Positions 51,135-60,527 of a stretch of 64,000 nt of DNA are shown piece after piece. The translations under genes and the position numbers were made by a program. The stretch is taken from NCBI GenBank assembly GCA_046155605.1, contig JBJXFQ010000063.1, positions 1-64,000 on the forward strand. The letters run 5' to 3'. Source of the DNA: JAEUIZ01 sp046155605. Its GTDB lineage: Bacteria > Planctomycetota > Phycisphaerae > Phycisphaerales > UBA1924. A model generated the notes under the pieces. It did not search any database. It saw nothing but the letters and a program-made list of their open reading frames with translations, and had not been told where the DNA came from. Within the stretch, counting starts at the first letter, position 1. Each line of letters begins with the position of its first letter.

Positions 51135-52385
51135 CTACCGCAATCCTGCCACGAATCGCGCCAGGCGGCTAAGGCCTTCGGTGAGTTGGGCTTCGGAGCA
51201 GGCGAAGGAGATTCGGATGTGGCGTTCGCCGCAGCCGCCGAACTCCTGCCCTGGGACGACGGCGACGTGGGCCTCGTTGAGCAGGGCTTCGGCGAAGTCG
51301 ACGCCGTTATTGATGGGTTTGCCGGCGGCGGAGGTTCGGCCGTAGCAGCCTGAGACATCGGGAAAGAGGTAGAAGGCGCCCGTGGGCTTGGTGCAAGAGA
51401 GGCCCGGGATGCCGGCGACGAGATCAAAGCAGATTCGGGCGCGGTTGGCGAAGTGCTTTCGGAACTCTTCGGTCTGGGCGGCACAATCGCGGAGCGCAAC
51501 GCGGATGGCGGGATAGAGGAAGGAGGTGATGCAACTGGTCATCTGTCCCTGGAGGGCGTCGATGCCGCGGGCGAGGGTGAGGCCGAACTCGCCGGAGCAG
51601 GCGGCATAGCCGATGCGCCAGCCGGTCATGGCGAAGGCCTTGGAGAGTCCGTTGATGGTGACGGTGCGATCGGCGATCTCAGGGACGGAGCCGATGGAGA
51701 AGTGCGGGATGCCGCCGTAGATGATCTTTTCGTAGATTTCATCGACGACGACGACGAGGCCCGGCGCGGTGGACTTGGCGGCGTCGGCGACGACGCGGGC
51801 GAGGGCGCGAAGTTCGTCGGGCGAGTACATCGTGCCGCAGGGGTTGCTGGGGGTGTTGAGGATGAGAAGGCGTGAGCGCGGGGTGATGGCGGCGCGGAGT
51901 TGATCGGGCGTGAGGCGGAAGCCGTGTTCGGGCTTGGTGGCCAGCTCAATGACCTTTCCGCCGGCGAGCGCGGCGATGGGGCCGTAACTGACCCAGGCGG
52001 GGACGGGGAGGAGGACTTCGTTTGGGCCGTCGGCGTCGAGGAGGCACTGGCAAACGAGGTAGAGCGAGTGCTTGGCACCGGCGGAGATGGTGACGTGGTC
52101 TGGGGTGATGCCGGGGAGGTGGTTTTCGCGGGTGAGTTTGTCGGCGATGGCAGCACGGGTGTCGAGGTCGCCGACGGTGGGCATGTAGTGGGTCTGGCCG
52201 GATTCGAGGGCGTCAATGGCGGCGCGGCGGATGACCTGCGGCGTGTCGAAATCGGGCTCGCCAAGGCCGAAACTGATGACCTTGGCACCGGATTTGGCCA
52301 AGGCCTTGGCGCGGGCCATGATAGCGAGCGTGGCCGGGGGCTTGAGGCGTGAAACGCGTGCGGAGAGTGCGATCGGCGGGGGCAT
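51135..52385 (-). CDS. Pyridoxal-phosphate aminotransferase, class I/II (aspartate type)
   Basis: A 416-residue fold-type I aminotransferase. N-terminal SRLKPPATLAIMARAKAL and ISFGLGEPDFDTPQVI are typical of aspartate/prephenate aminotransferases; the PLP Lys lies in TINGLSKAFAMTGWRIGYA and NTPSNPCGTMYS, VVVDEIYEKIIY follow. ATG 52385 gives the family start; the frame is open upstream to 52526. Probably transaminates aspartate or an aromatic amino acid; the class cannot be refined. Confidence 0.94.
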   Translation of the reverse strand: MPPPIALSARVSRLKPPATLAIMARAKALAKSGAKVISFGLGEPDFDTPQVIRRAAIDALESGQTHYMPTVGDLDTRAAIADKLTRENHLPGITPDHVTISAGAKHSLYLVCQCLLDADGPNEVLLPVPAWVSYGPIAALAGGKVIELATKPEHGFRLTPDQLRAAITPRSRLLILNTPSNPCGTMYSPDELRALARVVADAAKSTAPGLVVVVDEIYEKIIYGGIPHFSIGSVPEIADRTVTINGLSKAFAMTGWRIGYAACSGEFGLTLARGIDALQGQMTSCITSFLYPAIRVALRDCAAQTEEFRKHFANRARICFDLVAGIPGLSCTKPTGAFYLFPDVSGCYGRTSAAGKPINNGVDFAEALLNEAHVAVVPGQEFGGCGERHIRISFACSEAQLTEGLSRLARFVAGLR

Positions 52386-52525
52386 TGTGGAGAGGATAGC
52401 CGAATTCGTCGGCCTGGTGACGGCGGGCGGTCGCAGTTGGATACGGGTTGAAGCGGAGCCGTGGCTGTGGTAACTTGGGATGGACGCCGCGACGGGGGGA
52501 GGGCGGCGAGGCAGGAGGAATAGCA

Positions 52526-53035
52526 ATGCTTGTACTTCGTGGTTGGGCGGCTGGCGGGATGCGGATGGGACCGATCGCGGCGTTGATCGCGCTGGTGGCG
52601 TCGCTCTTGCCGATGGGCTGCGCGATCCAACTGGTGTCGAACTATGACGAGGTGACGGACAAGGGCGTGACGGCGCTGCACCGCGACGTCGAGGCGTTCT
52701 TTCTGACGCTGAAGGAGGAGTTGGCGGAGCGGCCCGCGGACGCGCTGCACGCGAAGCACAAGGGCTTCTACAGCAAGGCGCGGCTGGACCTTGGCACGCT
52801 GCGGCTGCGGGCGGACTCGATCCCGAAGAACACGCAGACGGTGGAGCAACTCAAGTTGCTGGATGCGAGCCTGGCTGATCTGGAGCGGCTGCATTTGCTG
52901 CACGATCAGGCGGTGCGTGACAACACGACGACGAATCGGCTGTCGCCGGCGATCGTGGACATCACGCGGCAACTGTTCCACACGCATCTCTCGTCGATCC
53001 TGGCTTTGGAGATGGCAAAGAAGCGCGGTGGGTGA
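52526..53035 (+). CDS. Small lipoprotein-like hypothetical protein
   Basis: A 169-residue protein with an N-terminal hydrophobic segment and a lipobox-like LLPMGC (Cys32; the -3 position is unusual). The mature part is alpha-helical (DVEAFFLTLKEELAERP, TVEQLKLLDASLADLERLHLLHDQAVRDN). AGGAGG lies 6 nt before the ATG at 52526. No family recognised. It shares a 110-bp gap and orientation with a small helical protein gene downstream. Confidence 0.75.
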   Translation: MLVLRGWAAGGMRMGPIAALIALVASLLPMGCAIQLVSNYDEVTDKGVTALHRDVEAFFLTLKEELAERPADALHAKHKGFYSKARLDLGTLRLRADSIPKNTQTVEQLKLLDASLADLERLHLLHDQAVRDNTTTNRLSPAIVDITRQLFHTHLSSILALEMAKKRGG

Positions 53036-53145
53036 CGGCGCGGGGCTGGCGGCCCGCGAGCGGCTGGGACGGTTTGGTTGCAAGACGATGAACGCGCGTC
53101 GTCCATTTGGGGACGGCGCGAGGCGAACACCACAGGAGACGGAAC

Positions 53146-53475
53146 ATGGCGCTCGACGTGAATGCGCTCGGAACGCAGATGCTCGGGGCGATGGCCAACG
53201 AGTTGAAGGCGAAGTGGAACGCGGCCAAGGGATTCGGCGAGTCGTCGGCAAAGTCGCTGGCGACGGCGCTGGTGGCGATCGAGGCCGGTCGGCTCAACGG
53301 GAGCATCAGCGAGGAGCAGGCCAAACTGCTGCTTGACATTCACAAGAACGCGGCGAGGTCGGTCCTGCTCGCGGCGGAAGGAATCGCGCTGCTGGCGGCA
53401 GAAGCGGCGGTCAACGCGGCGATGAAGGTCGTGCGCGATACGGTGAACACGGCGGTGGGCTTCACGCTGGTGTAG
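53146..53475 (+). CDS. Small helical protein, hypothetical
   Basis: A 109-residue protein, mostly helical (MLGAMANELKAKWNAAKGFG, SISEEQAKLLLDIHKNAARSVLLAAEGIALLAAEAAVNAAMK). It has no signal peptide or membrane helix; the second half is Ala-rich and could be membrane-peripheral. GGAGACGG lies upstream of the ATG at 53146. Function unknown; transcribed in the same direction as the preceding lipoprotein gene. Confidence 0.68.
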   Translation: MALDVNALGTQMLGAMANELKAKWNAAKGFGESSAKSLATALVAIEAGRLNGSISEEQAKLLLDIHKNAARSVLLAAEGIALLAAEAAVNAAMKVVRDTVNTAVGFTLV

Positions 53476-53716
53476 GCGGCGCGTTGCGCGGCGGAATGGG
53501 CGAACGGCCGCGGTCGGACCGTGCTGGGATGAGTCCTGTGCAGCCGAGTCGTGCGCGCACGGGCGGGCGAGGGTGTTGCCGCTGGCGGGGATCGTTGAGT
53601 GTCTGAGTTGCCGCGTGTGGAGGCGAGGGGTGCGTGTGTCGAGCCGCGGCAGGGCTCGAAAGCCGAGGTCGTGCTTGACCGATAGACGGTGCGGGCTAGG
53701 CTTACGCCCTGTCCGA
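53476..53716. other. Intergenic region upstream of tRNA-Asn
   Basis: About 240 bp without a gene between the small helical protein and tRNA-Asn. No repeat or terminator recognised; should hold the tRNA promoter. Confidence 0.6.
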
Positions 53717-53788
53717 TCCCCGATAGCTCAATGTGAGAGCGAGCGGCTGTTAACCGCTAGGTTCTAGGTTCGAGTCCTAGTCGGGGAG
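53717..53788 (+). tRNA. tRNA-Asn (anticodon GTT)
   Basis: A 72-nt tRNA that folds as a cloverleaf: acceptor TCCCCGA pairing TCGGGGA, D-stem GCTC/GAGC, anticodon stem AGCGG/CCGCT with loop CTGTTAA (anticodon GTT), T-arm CTAGG-TTCGAGT-CCTAG, discriminator G. The 3' CCA is not encoded. The D-loop reads AATGTGA and lacks the usual adjacent GG. It marks the left edge of the defence island. Confidence 0.96.
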
Positions 53789-53793
53789 CTTCA

Positions 53794-53828
53794 AGGGCCG
53801 CGTCTAAACGACGCGGCCCTGTTCGTTT
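53794..53828 (+). terminator. Strong Rho-independent terminator after tRNA-Asn
   Basis: An 11-bp perfect stem (AGGGCCGCGTC with its complement) around a 5-nt loop, followed by GTTCGTTT, 6 nt after the tRNA. It should end the tRNA transcript. Confidence 0.85.
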
Positions 53829-54084
53829 ACAGGGTCGGCCCCGTCCCGGTGGGTAGGCAGTGCCGCATTTCCTACGGGAATACGGGAGTTCCGGGCACCT
53901 GTCTCCGGGCCCTCTGCGCTCTCTAGTTTCGCGCTTGGCCGAAGGCCGCAGTCTGAAACGTCCCCCTGACGCCCCACTTCGTCGCCAGACTCTCTGCTCT
54001 CGGGCGAGAGTGGGCGGATTGGTTTACAGATGGGTTGTGCGTAGGCCGGATCATCCGCGGCGGTTCGCAGCCCGACCCTGGGCG

Positions 54085-55977
54085 TCAACGAACCGACTGT
54101 TCCCCGGCGAGAATGCGATCGAGCCAGGCGACGTCCCAGATCCTGTCAGCGATGCCGCGATACAGGGCCTGACGGGCGTCAAGGTCGGCCTTCTTGAACT
54201 GGCCGTGCGCCCGGAACGGGAGGTCTTGATCCTTCACGAAGCGGACGAACCCGGGATTGTGCTCGTAGGCGCGAGGATGGAGCGTCTTGGCCAAGGCGTT
54301 CTGTCCGAAGTAGTGCTCGAGCTTGTCGGCGTATGGCGTGTCGCCGTATGAGGCGTTGAATGACTTGGGCAGGAGAAGGAGGCCGCCGAAGCGGTTGCGG
54401 TAGTCCTCGAAGTCTGATTTGTGCGCGAACTCGTCCCGGAAGTCCTCGGGATGGTTGGGCCAGATGTGCTCAACCTCAAAGCCCTTGTTCCCACGCAGGG
54501 TGATGTACTCGGCATACCTGGACTGGTTGTCGGAACTCACGTCGATGTAGTCCGCCATGCGTGCCAGCAGGCGCTTGATCGGCTTGTGGCTCCATTGATT
54601 GAGGTAGAAGCCGTCGAAGCCTGCCAACTTCTCTGGCTGCTCGTCGAGACGCTTGCGCAGCGCCGCCGCGATCTCCTTCGGGCCACCGCCACGGATGTCT
54701 CGGACGACCGTATACACGTTGTACTGCAGCGAATTGTAGTCGCAGTTGCGGAAGTTGCACAGGCGGCGCGACAGGTAGATGTCTGCGTACTTGGCGACGA
54801 GCCGCATCTTCAGCCGGATCACGTCGTCGGAATCGCTCCGCGACAAGGCAGCCAGCAACAGCGTCGGTTGGTGGGTGAACTGGTGCGTGGCGTTGTGGAA
54901 GAGGTTCTCAAGCCCGGGCGTCAGTTGCAGCTCTGCTCGCCGGATCGCCATGTACCACTTCGAGTAGAACGCCATCTCCGCGGTGATGAAGTCTCGATAC
55001 GCGGGTGAGTGCGGCTGGCTGTTCTTCGACAGGCCTACCCGATCCGCTTCCTCCCGCACCCAGCGATGGAACTCGGTACCGATCCGGTCCCACGCCTCTG
55101 GGCGTGAGTTCTTCTTGCGCTCACGGATGCTGTCGGCATACTGGCTTCGCAGCCATGCCTTGAAGAAGTCAGAGTCGTACTCCTGGTTGTCGGGCGCGAG
55201 TGCCCGCATGTCGGCGAGCATGCGCTTCCATTCGGCGCTGGCGGCGTCCCGGGCGCGGGAATCCGAGATGTTCGCCAGCAGATACCCCTTGAGCATGTCC
55301 GTCGGCGACAGTGACAGGCCCCGGTCGTTCATGGTCTCGAAGATCGTGTACGCCACATCGTCGGAGTATGCGGTGATCTCGACGAGGTGGACGTTCTTGG
55401 TGAGCCAGTCCACAAAGTACGGCAAGGCCGCGTCGTCAATCTCCTCGGGACAGAGCTCCTCGATCTCGTTGTACCGGGCCACGATGTTCCGCGACGACTC
55501 GGGCAGATCCTCGTCGTCGATGTCGGTCCCGTCGAACAGTGCCTGCATGATGGCCCGCCGCTCCGGCACATCGACGTTGAACGACTTCTCGCCATACTCC
55601 TCTGAGTAGATCATCTCCCCGACGCTGTTCTGCTGCTTCGCGGCCTGCTGCCGCTTCATCAAGAACAGCAGAAGCAGCGTGAGGGTCGTGAGGCGTTGCT
55701 GCCCATCAATGATGTAGTCGCGTCCATCTTTCTGGCTGACGATGATCGAGCCCAGGAAGTAGCGGTCATAGCCGGCGACGGCGCGTCGCTCGTGCCCGGG
55801 CTCGTAGCTCCGGAAGAAGACGTCCGTGAGGTCGCTGATCAGCTCCTCCAACTGCTTGGTCTGCCACTTGTACTCGCGCTGGTAGTAGTCGATGTAGAAC
55901 TTCCGACCGAACAGGATCTCGCGGAGGGTCTTTCCCTTACCGTCGATGCTTTTGCGCTGGCTCGCGTCGTTACTCAT
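54085..55977 (-). CDS. GmrSD-like DUF262/DUF1524 restriction-type protein
   Basis: A 630-residue protein of the DUF262 plus DUF1524 architecture. N-terminal YYQREYKW (31-38) and YIIDGQQRLTTLTLL (88-102) form the NTP-binding/ParB-like DUF262 domain with its DGQQR motif; a long helical middle follows; near residue 504 the DUF1524 HNH-like nuclease motif VEHIWPNHP is seen. Single-chain fusions of this kind (GmrSD, BrxU type) are type IV restriction enzymes that cut DNA with modified cytosines. The start ATG at 55977 is chosen; upstream open frame is unconserved. It is divergent from hsdR across 150 bp. Confidence 0.9.
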   Translation of the reverse strand: MSNDASQRKSIDGKGKTLREILFGRKFYIDYYQREYKWQTKQLEELISDLTDVFFRSYEPGHERRAVAGYDRYFLGSIIVSQKDGRDYIIDGQQRLTTLTLLLLFLMKRQQAAKQQNSVGEMIYSEEYGEKSFNVDVPERRAIMQALFDGTDIDDEDLPESSRNIVARYNEIEELCPEEIDDAALPYFVDWLTKNVHLVEITAYSDDVAYTIFETMNDRGLSLSPTDMLKGYLLANISDSRARDAASAEWKRMLADMRALAPDNQEYDSDFFKAWLRSQYADSIRERKKNSRPEAWDRIGTEFHRWVREEADRVGLSKNSQPHSPAYRDFITAEMAFYSKWYMAIRRAELQLTPGLENLFHNATHQFTHQPTLLLAALSRSDSDDVIRLKMRLVAKYADIYLSRRLCNFRNCDYNSLQYNVYTVVRDIRGGGPKEIAAALRKRLDEQPEKLAGFDGFYLNQWSHKPIKRLLARMADYIDVSSDNQSRYAEYITLRGNKGFEVEHIWPNHPEDFRDEFAHKSDFEDYRNRFGGLLLLPKSFNASYGDTPYADKLEHYFGQNALAKTLHPRAYEHNPGFVRFVKDQDLPFRAHGQFKKADLDARQALYRGIADRIWDVAWLDRILAGEQSVR

Positions 55978-56127
55978 GCAGTGTCCCTGACAAATGGCAG
56001 ACAGCCGTCCCTTCCGACGATGGATCGGGGCGCTTCGTCTCTTCAGATGGATGGTAACGGCCGCCGGCGTCGGCGGAGGCCGAAGAACATCCGTACCATG
56101 ACGGTCTGATATGCCCCCACCGTCCCT

Positions 56128-58509
56128 ATGCCGAACGAAGCCGACACATGCCGGAAGTACGTCGTCCCCAAGCTCCAAGCGGCTGGATGGGACTCGGACC
56201 CGCACAGGCTGAACGAGCAGGTCACGTTCACTGATGGGCGGATCGTCGTCGCGGGGCGGCGCGGTCGTCGCCGCCCTGGGAAGCGTGCGGACTACCTGCT
56301 TCGGTATCGCACCGATGTTTCGATTGCGGTCGTCGAAGCGAAGGCGAGCTACGCCACTCCTGGGCAGGGGCTGCAGCAAGCCAGAGAATACGCGGAGATC
56401 CTCGGTCTCAAGTTCGCATATGCAACCAACGGGCATGGGATCGTGGAGTTTGACTTCATCACCGGCCTCGAGCGGGAAGTCGATACGTTCCCGACGCCGG
56501 ACGAACTGTGGAAGCGACTCTCAACTGGGGAACACCTCACTCCCGATGCTGCCGAACACATCCTCGCGCCGGCCAATCGTGTCAGCGGACGTGTGCCGAG
56601 GTACTACCAAGAAATCGCCATCAACCGAGCGGTGCAGGGAGCCGTCCAAGGCCGCGAGCGAATGCTGTTGACGATGGCGACCGGCACCGGCAAGACGGTC
56701 GTCGCTTTTCAGATCTGCTGGAAGCTCTGGTCTTCGCGGTGGAACCGGACCGGCGATTACCGCCGCCCGCGAATGCTGTTCTTGGCGGACCGCAGCGTGC
56801 TCGTCGACGATCCGATGGGCAAGGACTTTGCCCCGTTCGGCGATGCACGCTGGAAGATCGAAAACGGCGAGGCGAGCCAAGGGCGCGAGATGTACTTCGC
56901 GTTGTACCAGGCTATCGCCGAAGATGAACGTCGGATCGGCCTGTACCGGTCGTACCCGCGCGACTTCTTCGACCTCATCGTCGTCGACGAGTGCCATCGT
57001 GGCAGCGCCGACCCGAACGGCAGTTGGCGAGAGATCCTCGAACACTTCAACGGTGCGTGTCAGATCGGCATGACGGCGACGCCTCGCCGCGACGACAACG
57101 CGGACACCTATGACTACTTCGGAGATCCTATTTATACCTACAGCCTCCGCCAGGGCATCGAGGACGGCTTCCTCGCACCCTACCGCGTCCACCGCGTTGT
57201 GACCACATGGGACGCGGCGGGCTGGCGTCCGTCCCAGGGCGAACTGGATCGCTTCGGACGCGAGGTCCCCGACGAGGAATACCACACGAACGACTTCGAG
57301 CGCCGCGTAGCGCTCCGCGCCCGCACGGAGGCCGTCGCCAAGCACTTGACCGAGTACCTCAAGAAGACCAATCGCTACGCCAAGACCATCGTGTTCTGCG
57401 TGGATCAGAACCATGCCGATGAGATGCGCCGTGCGCTGAACAACGCCAATGCGGACCTCGTGCAGCAGCACCCCGACTATGTGTGCCGTGTCACCTCAGA
57501 TGAGGGAGACACCGGGCGCACGCACCTGAGCAAGTTCCAGGATGTCGAGCGACCAACGCCCGTGATCCTGACGACCTCCCAGATGCTCACGACGGGGGTT
57601 GATGCGCCAACCGTGCAGAACGTCGTGCTCGTGCGCGTGATCAACTCGATGACCGAGTTCAAACAGATCATCGGTCGCGGGACGCGCGTGCGCGACGATC
57701 ACGACAAGCTGTTCTTCAGCATCATGGACTACACGGGCTCTGCGACGCGGCTGTTTGCGGACCCGGACTTCGACGGCGGCCCGGTGGTCGAGATCGAGCA
57801 GTCCATCAACCAGGAAGGCGAGCCCACCGATGAGGAGGTAGTCGTTACACCCGAGGAGCCCCCGCCGGACGACACGATCGTGGACGTGTTCCCACCCGAC
57901 GTAGACATCGACGACGACGAGGATGACGGACCGAAGCGTGAGCGGTACTTTGTCGACGGCGGGCACGTCGAGATTGCTGCCCACCTCGTTTACGAGCTCG
58001 ATCCCGACGGCAACCAGCTTCGGGTCGTCCAGTTCACCGACTACACCGCAGACAAGGTTCGAACCCTGTTCCGCTCCGCTGGTGAGCTGCGGGCCGAGTG
58101 GGCCGACCCCGACAAGCGTCGCGAGGTGATCGACAAACTCGAAGACCGTGGCATCCGCTTCGAGGACCTGGCGGAGTTCGCCAACCAGCCCGACGCGGAC
58201 CCGCTGGACCTGCTGTGCTACCTCGCGTTCAACGCTCCGCTGCGCACTCGCCGCGAGCGCGCACGTCGACTGCGGTCGGAGAAGAAGGACTTTTTCGAGC
58301 AATACGCCCCCGAGGCGAGGGCGATCCTCGACGAACTGCTCGACAAGTACACCGATCATGGACTCGCTGAGTTCTCGCTGCCCGAAGTGCTCAAGCTCCC
58401 GCCGATCAACGCGCACGGAAACACACTTCAGATCGCCCGCCTGTTCGGAGGCGAAGATCGGCTCATGGACGCCGTCCGTGAGTTGCAGTCCCTTCTCTAT
58501 GCCGCGTAG
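56128..58509 (+). CDS. hsdR: Type I restriction endonuclease, R subunit (EcoEI-type)
   Basis: A 793-residue restriction subunit. An N-terminal PD-(D/E)xK nuclease domain shows D55 in KRADYLLRY and E70-A-K in VVEAKAS. A superfamily 2 helicase core follows, with Walker A ATGTGKT (184-190), DECH box (287-290), and the IIGRGTRVRDD motif VI. The C-terminal helical region (SKFQD... EcoEI_R_C type) and acidic linker 'DDTIVDVFPPDVDIDDDEDD' separate it. Together with HsdM and HsdS it cuts unmodified DNA at a distance after translocation. A long 74-bp gap precedes hsdM. Confidence 0.95.
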   Translation: MPNEADTCRKYVVPKLQAAGWDSDPHRLNEQVTFTDGRIVVAGRRGRRRPGKRADYLLRYRTDVSIAVVEAKASYATPGQGLQQAREYAEILGLKFAYATNGHGIVEFDFITGLEREVDTFPTPDELWKRLSTGEHLTPDAAEHILAPANRVSGRVPRYYQEIAINRAVQGAVQGRERMLLTMATGTGKTVVAFQICWKLWSSRWNRTGDYRRPRMLFLADRSVLVDDPMGKDFAPFGDARWKIENGEASQGREMYFALYQAIAEDERRIGLYRSYPRDFFDLIVVDECHRGSADPNGSWREILEHFNGACQIGMTATPRRDDNADTYDYFGDPIYTYSLRQGIEDGFLAPYRVHRVVTTWDAAGWRPSQGELDRFGREVPDEEYHTNDFERRVALRARTEAVAKHLTEYLKKTNRYAKTIVFCVDQNHADEMRRALNNANADLVQQHPDYVCRVTSDEGDTGRTHLSKFQDVERPTPVILTTSQMLTTGVDAPTVQNVVLVRVINSMTEFKQIIGRGTRVRDDHDKLFFSIMDYTGSATRLFADPDFDGGPVVEIEQSINQEGEPTDEEVVVTPEEPPPDDTIVDVFPPDVDIDDDEDDGPKRERYFVDGGHVEIAAHLVYELDPDGNQLRVVQFTDYTADKVRTLFRSAGELRAEWADPDKRREVIDKLEDRGIRFEDLAEFANQPDADPLDLLCYLAFNAPLRTRRERARRLRSEKKDFFEQYAPEARAILDELLDKYTDHGLAEFSLPEVLKLPPINAHGNTLQIARLFGGEDRLMDAVRELQSLLYAA

Positions 58510-58583
58510 TCGCCCTACAACCCGCCCCTGTCCCTCGTCTCCACCCCCGCTCCCCTGACCTCACAGATGAACTGAACCCCGCG

Positions 58584-60527
58584 ATGGCAAAGAAGACTCG
58601 AAAGCCCGAATCAGCAACTCACGCCAGCGCGAACGATTCGTCCGCGACGAAACGCGGCCGCAAGCCGAAGACCCCGAAGACGCCGCCGACGACAGCCGAG
58701 CGATTGGGCAGTGTCGTGAAGTCCTGCCGCAAGATCATGCGGAAAGACAAGGGCCTCAACGGTGACCTCGATCGGTTGCCGATGCTCACCTGGATCATGT
58801 TCCTGAAGTTCCTCGACGACATGGAGCAGATCGAGGAATCCGACGCCAAGATGAAGAAGGCCCGGTACCACTCGGCGATCGAATCGCCATATCGCTGGCG
58901 GGATTGGGCGGCGAAGGAGAACGGGATCACCGGCCCTGAGCTGCTGTCGTTCATCACACAGGAGAAGACCAGGCGGCCCGACGGCACGGAGGGACCCGGA
59001 CTACTCAAGTACCTTGGCACGCTCCAGAACGGCAAGGGCAGCCGTCGGCAGGTCATCGGCACGGTGTTCGGTGGCGCGGACGGCACCGGTGGCGGCATCA
59101 CCAGCCGGATGCAGTCTGGCTACCTCCTCCGTGACGTGATCAACGCTGTCAACTCGATCAACTTCCTCCAGCAGGATGAACTCTTCACGCTCGGCTTCCT
59201 CTACGAATCCATGTTGCGCGAGATGCGGGACGCCGCCGGCGACTCTGGCGAGTTCTACACACCGCGCCCGGTCGTTCGCTTCATGGTCGAGGCTGTGGAC
59301 CCGCGGCTCGGCGAAGTTGTGCTCGACCCCGCGTGCGGCACCGGCGGCTTTCTTGTTGAGGCGTTCAGCCACCTCCAGAAGCAGGCCAAGAGCGTTCAGC
59401 AGCGTGAGACCCTCCAGTCCACGTCGATCCGTGGCGGCGAGCCGAAATCGCTGCCGTACCTGCTGTGCCAGATGAATCTGTTGCTGCACGGCGTCGAGCG
59501 CCCGCAGATTGATCCCGCCAACTCGCTCGATGTGAAGGTCACGGAGCTGGGCGACAAGGACCGCGTCGATGCCATCCTCACCAATCCGCCATTCGGCGGT
59601 GAGGAAGAACGCGGCATTCTCTCGAACTTCCCGGCGGACATGCAGACGACCGAAACGGCGATGCTGTTCCTGCAGCTCATCATGCGGAAGTTGCGGCGAG
59701 CGCCCAAGCCTGGGCGGGCGGCGGTCATCGTTCCCAACGGCACGCTCTTTGGCGACGGCGTGTGCGCGAAGATCAAGGAAGACCTGATCCTCAACTACAA
59801 CCTGCACACGGTGGTTCGTCTGCCGCAGGGTGTCTTTGAGCCATACACGCCCATTCCCACCAACGTTCTTTTCTTCGAGGCGGGGGAGCCGACGCGGACC
59901 ATTTGGTACTACGAGCTCGCGCTGCCCGAGGGCCGCAAGAAGTACACCAAGACCCAGCCCATGCAGTTCGAAGAGTTTGCGGCCTGTCTGAAGTGGTTCA
60001 AGCAGGCGCGGCGGACGGAATCGACTACGGCGGAGGGCGGCAAGGGCTGGGCGTGGAAGGTGGACATGGGGGCGAAGGTGGCGGAGGCGAAGAAGAAGGC
60101 CGCGCCGCACTGGAAGGAGGCCGACGTTGCCCGTGAACGCGCGAGCCTGTGCGAGAAACAGGCCCGCGAGGCGGCGGCCGACGCCGTGGCGCTGCGCAAG
60201 ACCGGTGGGACGGCCTCCAAGATCGATGCGTTGTGGGATCGGGAGAAGGCCCTGAAGGACAAGGCCAAGGCCGAAATGGTGACGGCGAAGGCCGAGCAGG
60301 AGGCAGGCGACGCGATCTACTGGCCGGTCTTCAACCTGGACATCAAGAACCCGTTCAGCGCTGAGGCGCTGGAGCACTTGCCGCCGGAGACGCTGGCCGA
60401 CAGCATCGCGCAGAAGTCCATGCGAATCTCGGCGATCATGGATGAGGTGAAGGGGATTCTCGGCGGTCGTGCCACGAACGCCTTCGCTCCCGCTTTCGCA
60501 GGCGCATTGGGCGAGGCCGCACCATGA
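58584..60527 (+). CDS. hsdM: Type I DNA methyltransferase, M subunit
   Basis: A 647-residue adenine-N6 methyltransferase. The N-terminal helical HsdM domain (MLTWIMFLKFLDDMEQIEE) precedes the catalytic core: motif I VLDPACGTGGFLVEAF from residue 246 and motif IV TNPPFGG (NPPF at 334-337). A coiled C-terminal half (AKVAEAKKKAAPHWKEADVARERASL) binds the HsdS subunit. It modifies host DNA so the island's own endonuclease spares it. Its stop overlaps the hsdS start by 4 nt (ATGA). Confidence 0.96.
   Translation: MAKKTRKPESATHASANDSSATKRGRKPKTPKTPPTTAERLGSVVKSCRKIMRKDKGLNGDLDRLPMLTWIMFLKFLDDMEQIEESDAKMKKARYHSAIESPYRWRDWAAKENGITGPELLSFITQEKTRRPDGTEGPGLLKYLGTLQNGKGSRRQVIGTVFGGADGTGGGITSRMQSGYLLRDVINAVNSINFLQQDELFTLGFLYESMLREMRDAAGDSGEFYTPRPVVRFMVEAVDPRLGEVVLDPACGTGGFLVEAFSHLQKQAKSVQQRETLQSTSIRGGEPKSLPYLLCQMNLLLHGVERPQIDPANSLDVKVTELGDKDRVDAILTNPPFGGEEERGILSNFPADMQTTETAMLFLQLIMRKLRRAPKPGRAAVIVPNGTLFGDGVCAKIKEDLILNYNLHTVVRLPQGVFEPYTPIPTNVLFFEAGEPTRTIWYYELALPEGRKKYTKTQPMQFEEFAACLKWFKQARRTESTTAEGGKGWAWKVDMGAKVAEAKKKAAPHWKEADVARERASLCEKQAREAAADAVALRKTGGTASKIDALWDREKALKDKAKAEMVTAKAEQEAGDAIYWPVFNLDIKNPFSAEALEHLPPETLADSIAQKSMRISAIMDEVKGILGGRATNAFAPAFAGALGEAAP

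Noticed and set aside
53573..53767. 64-residue open frame running into tRNA-Asn
   Set aside because: No start signal, Arg/Cys-rich translation, and it overlaps the tRNA.
54085..55977. Interpreting the DUF262/DUF1524 protein as part of the type I RM operon
   Set aside because: It is divergent and complete by itself; the architecture is that of a separate type IV-like restriction enzyme.
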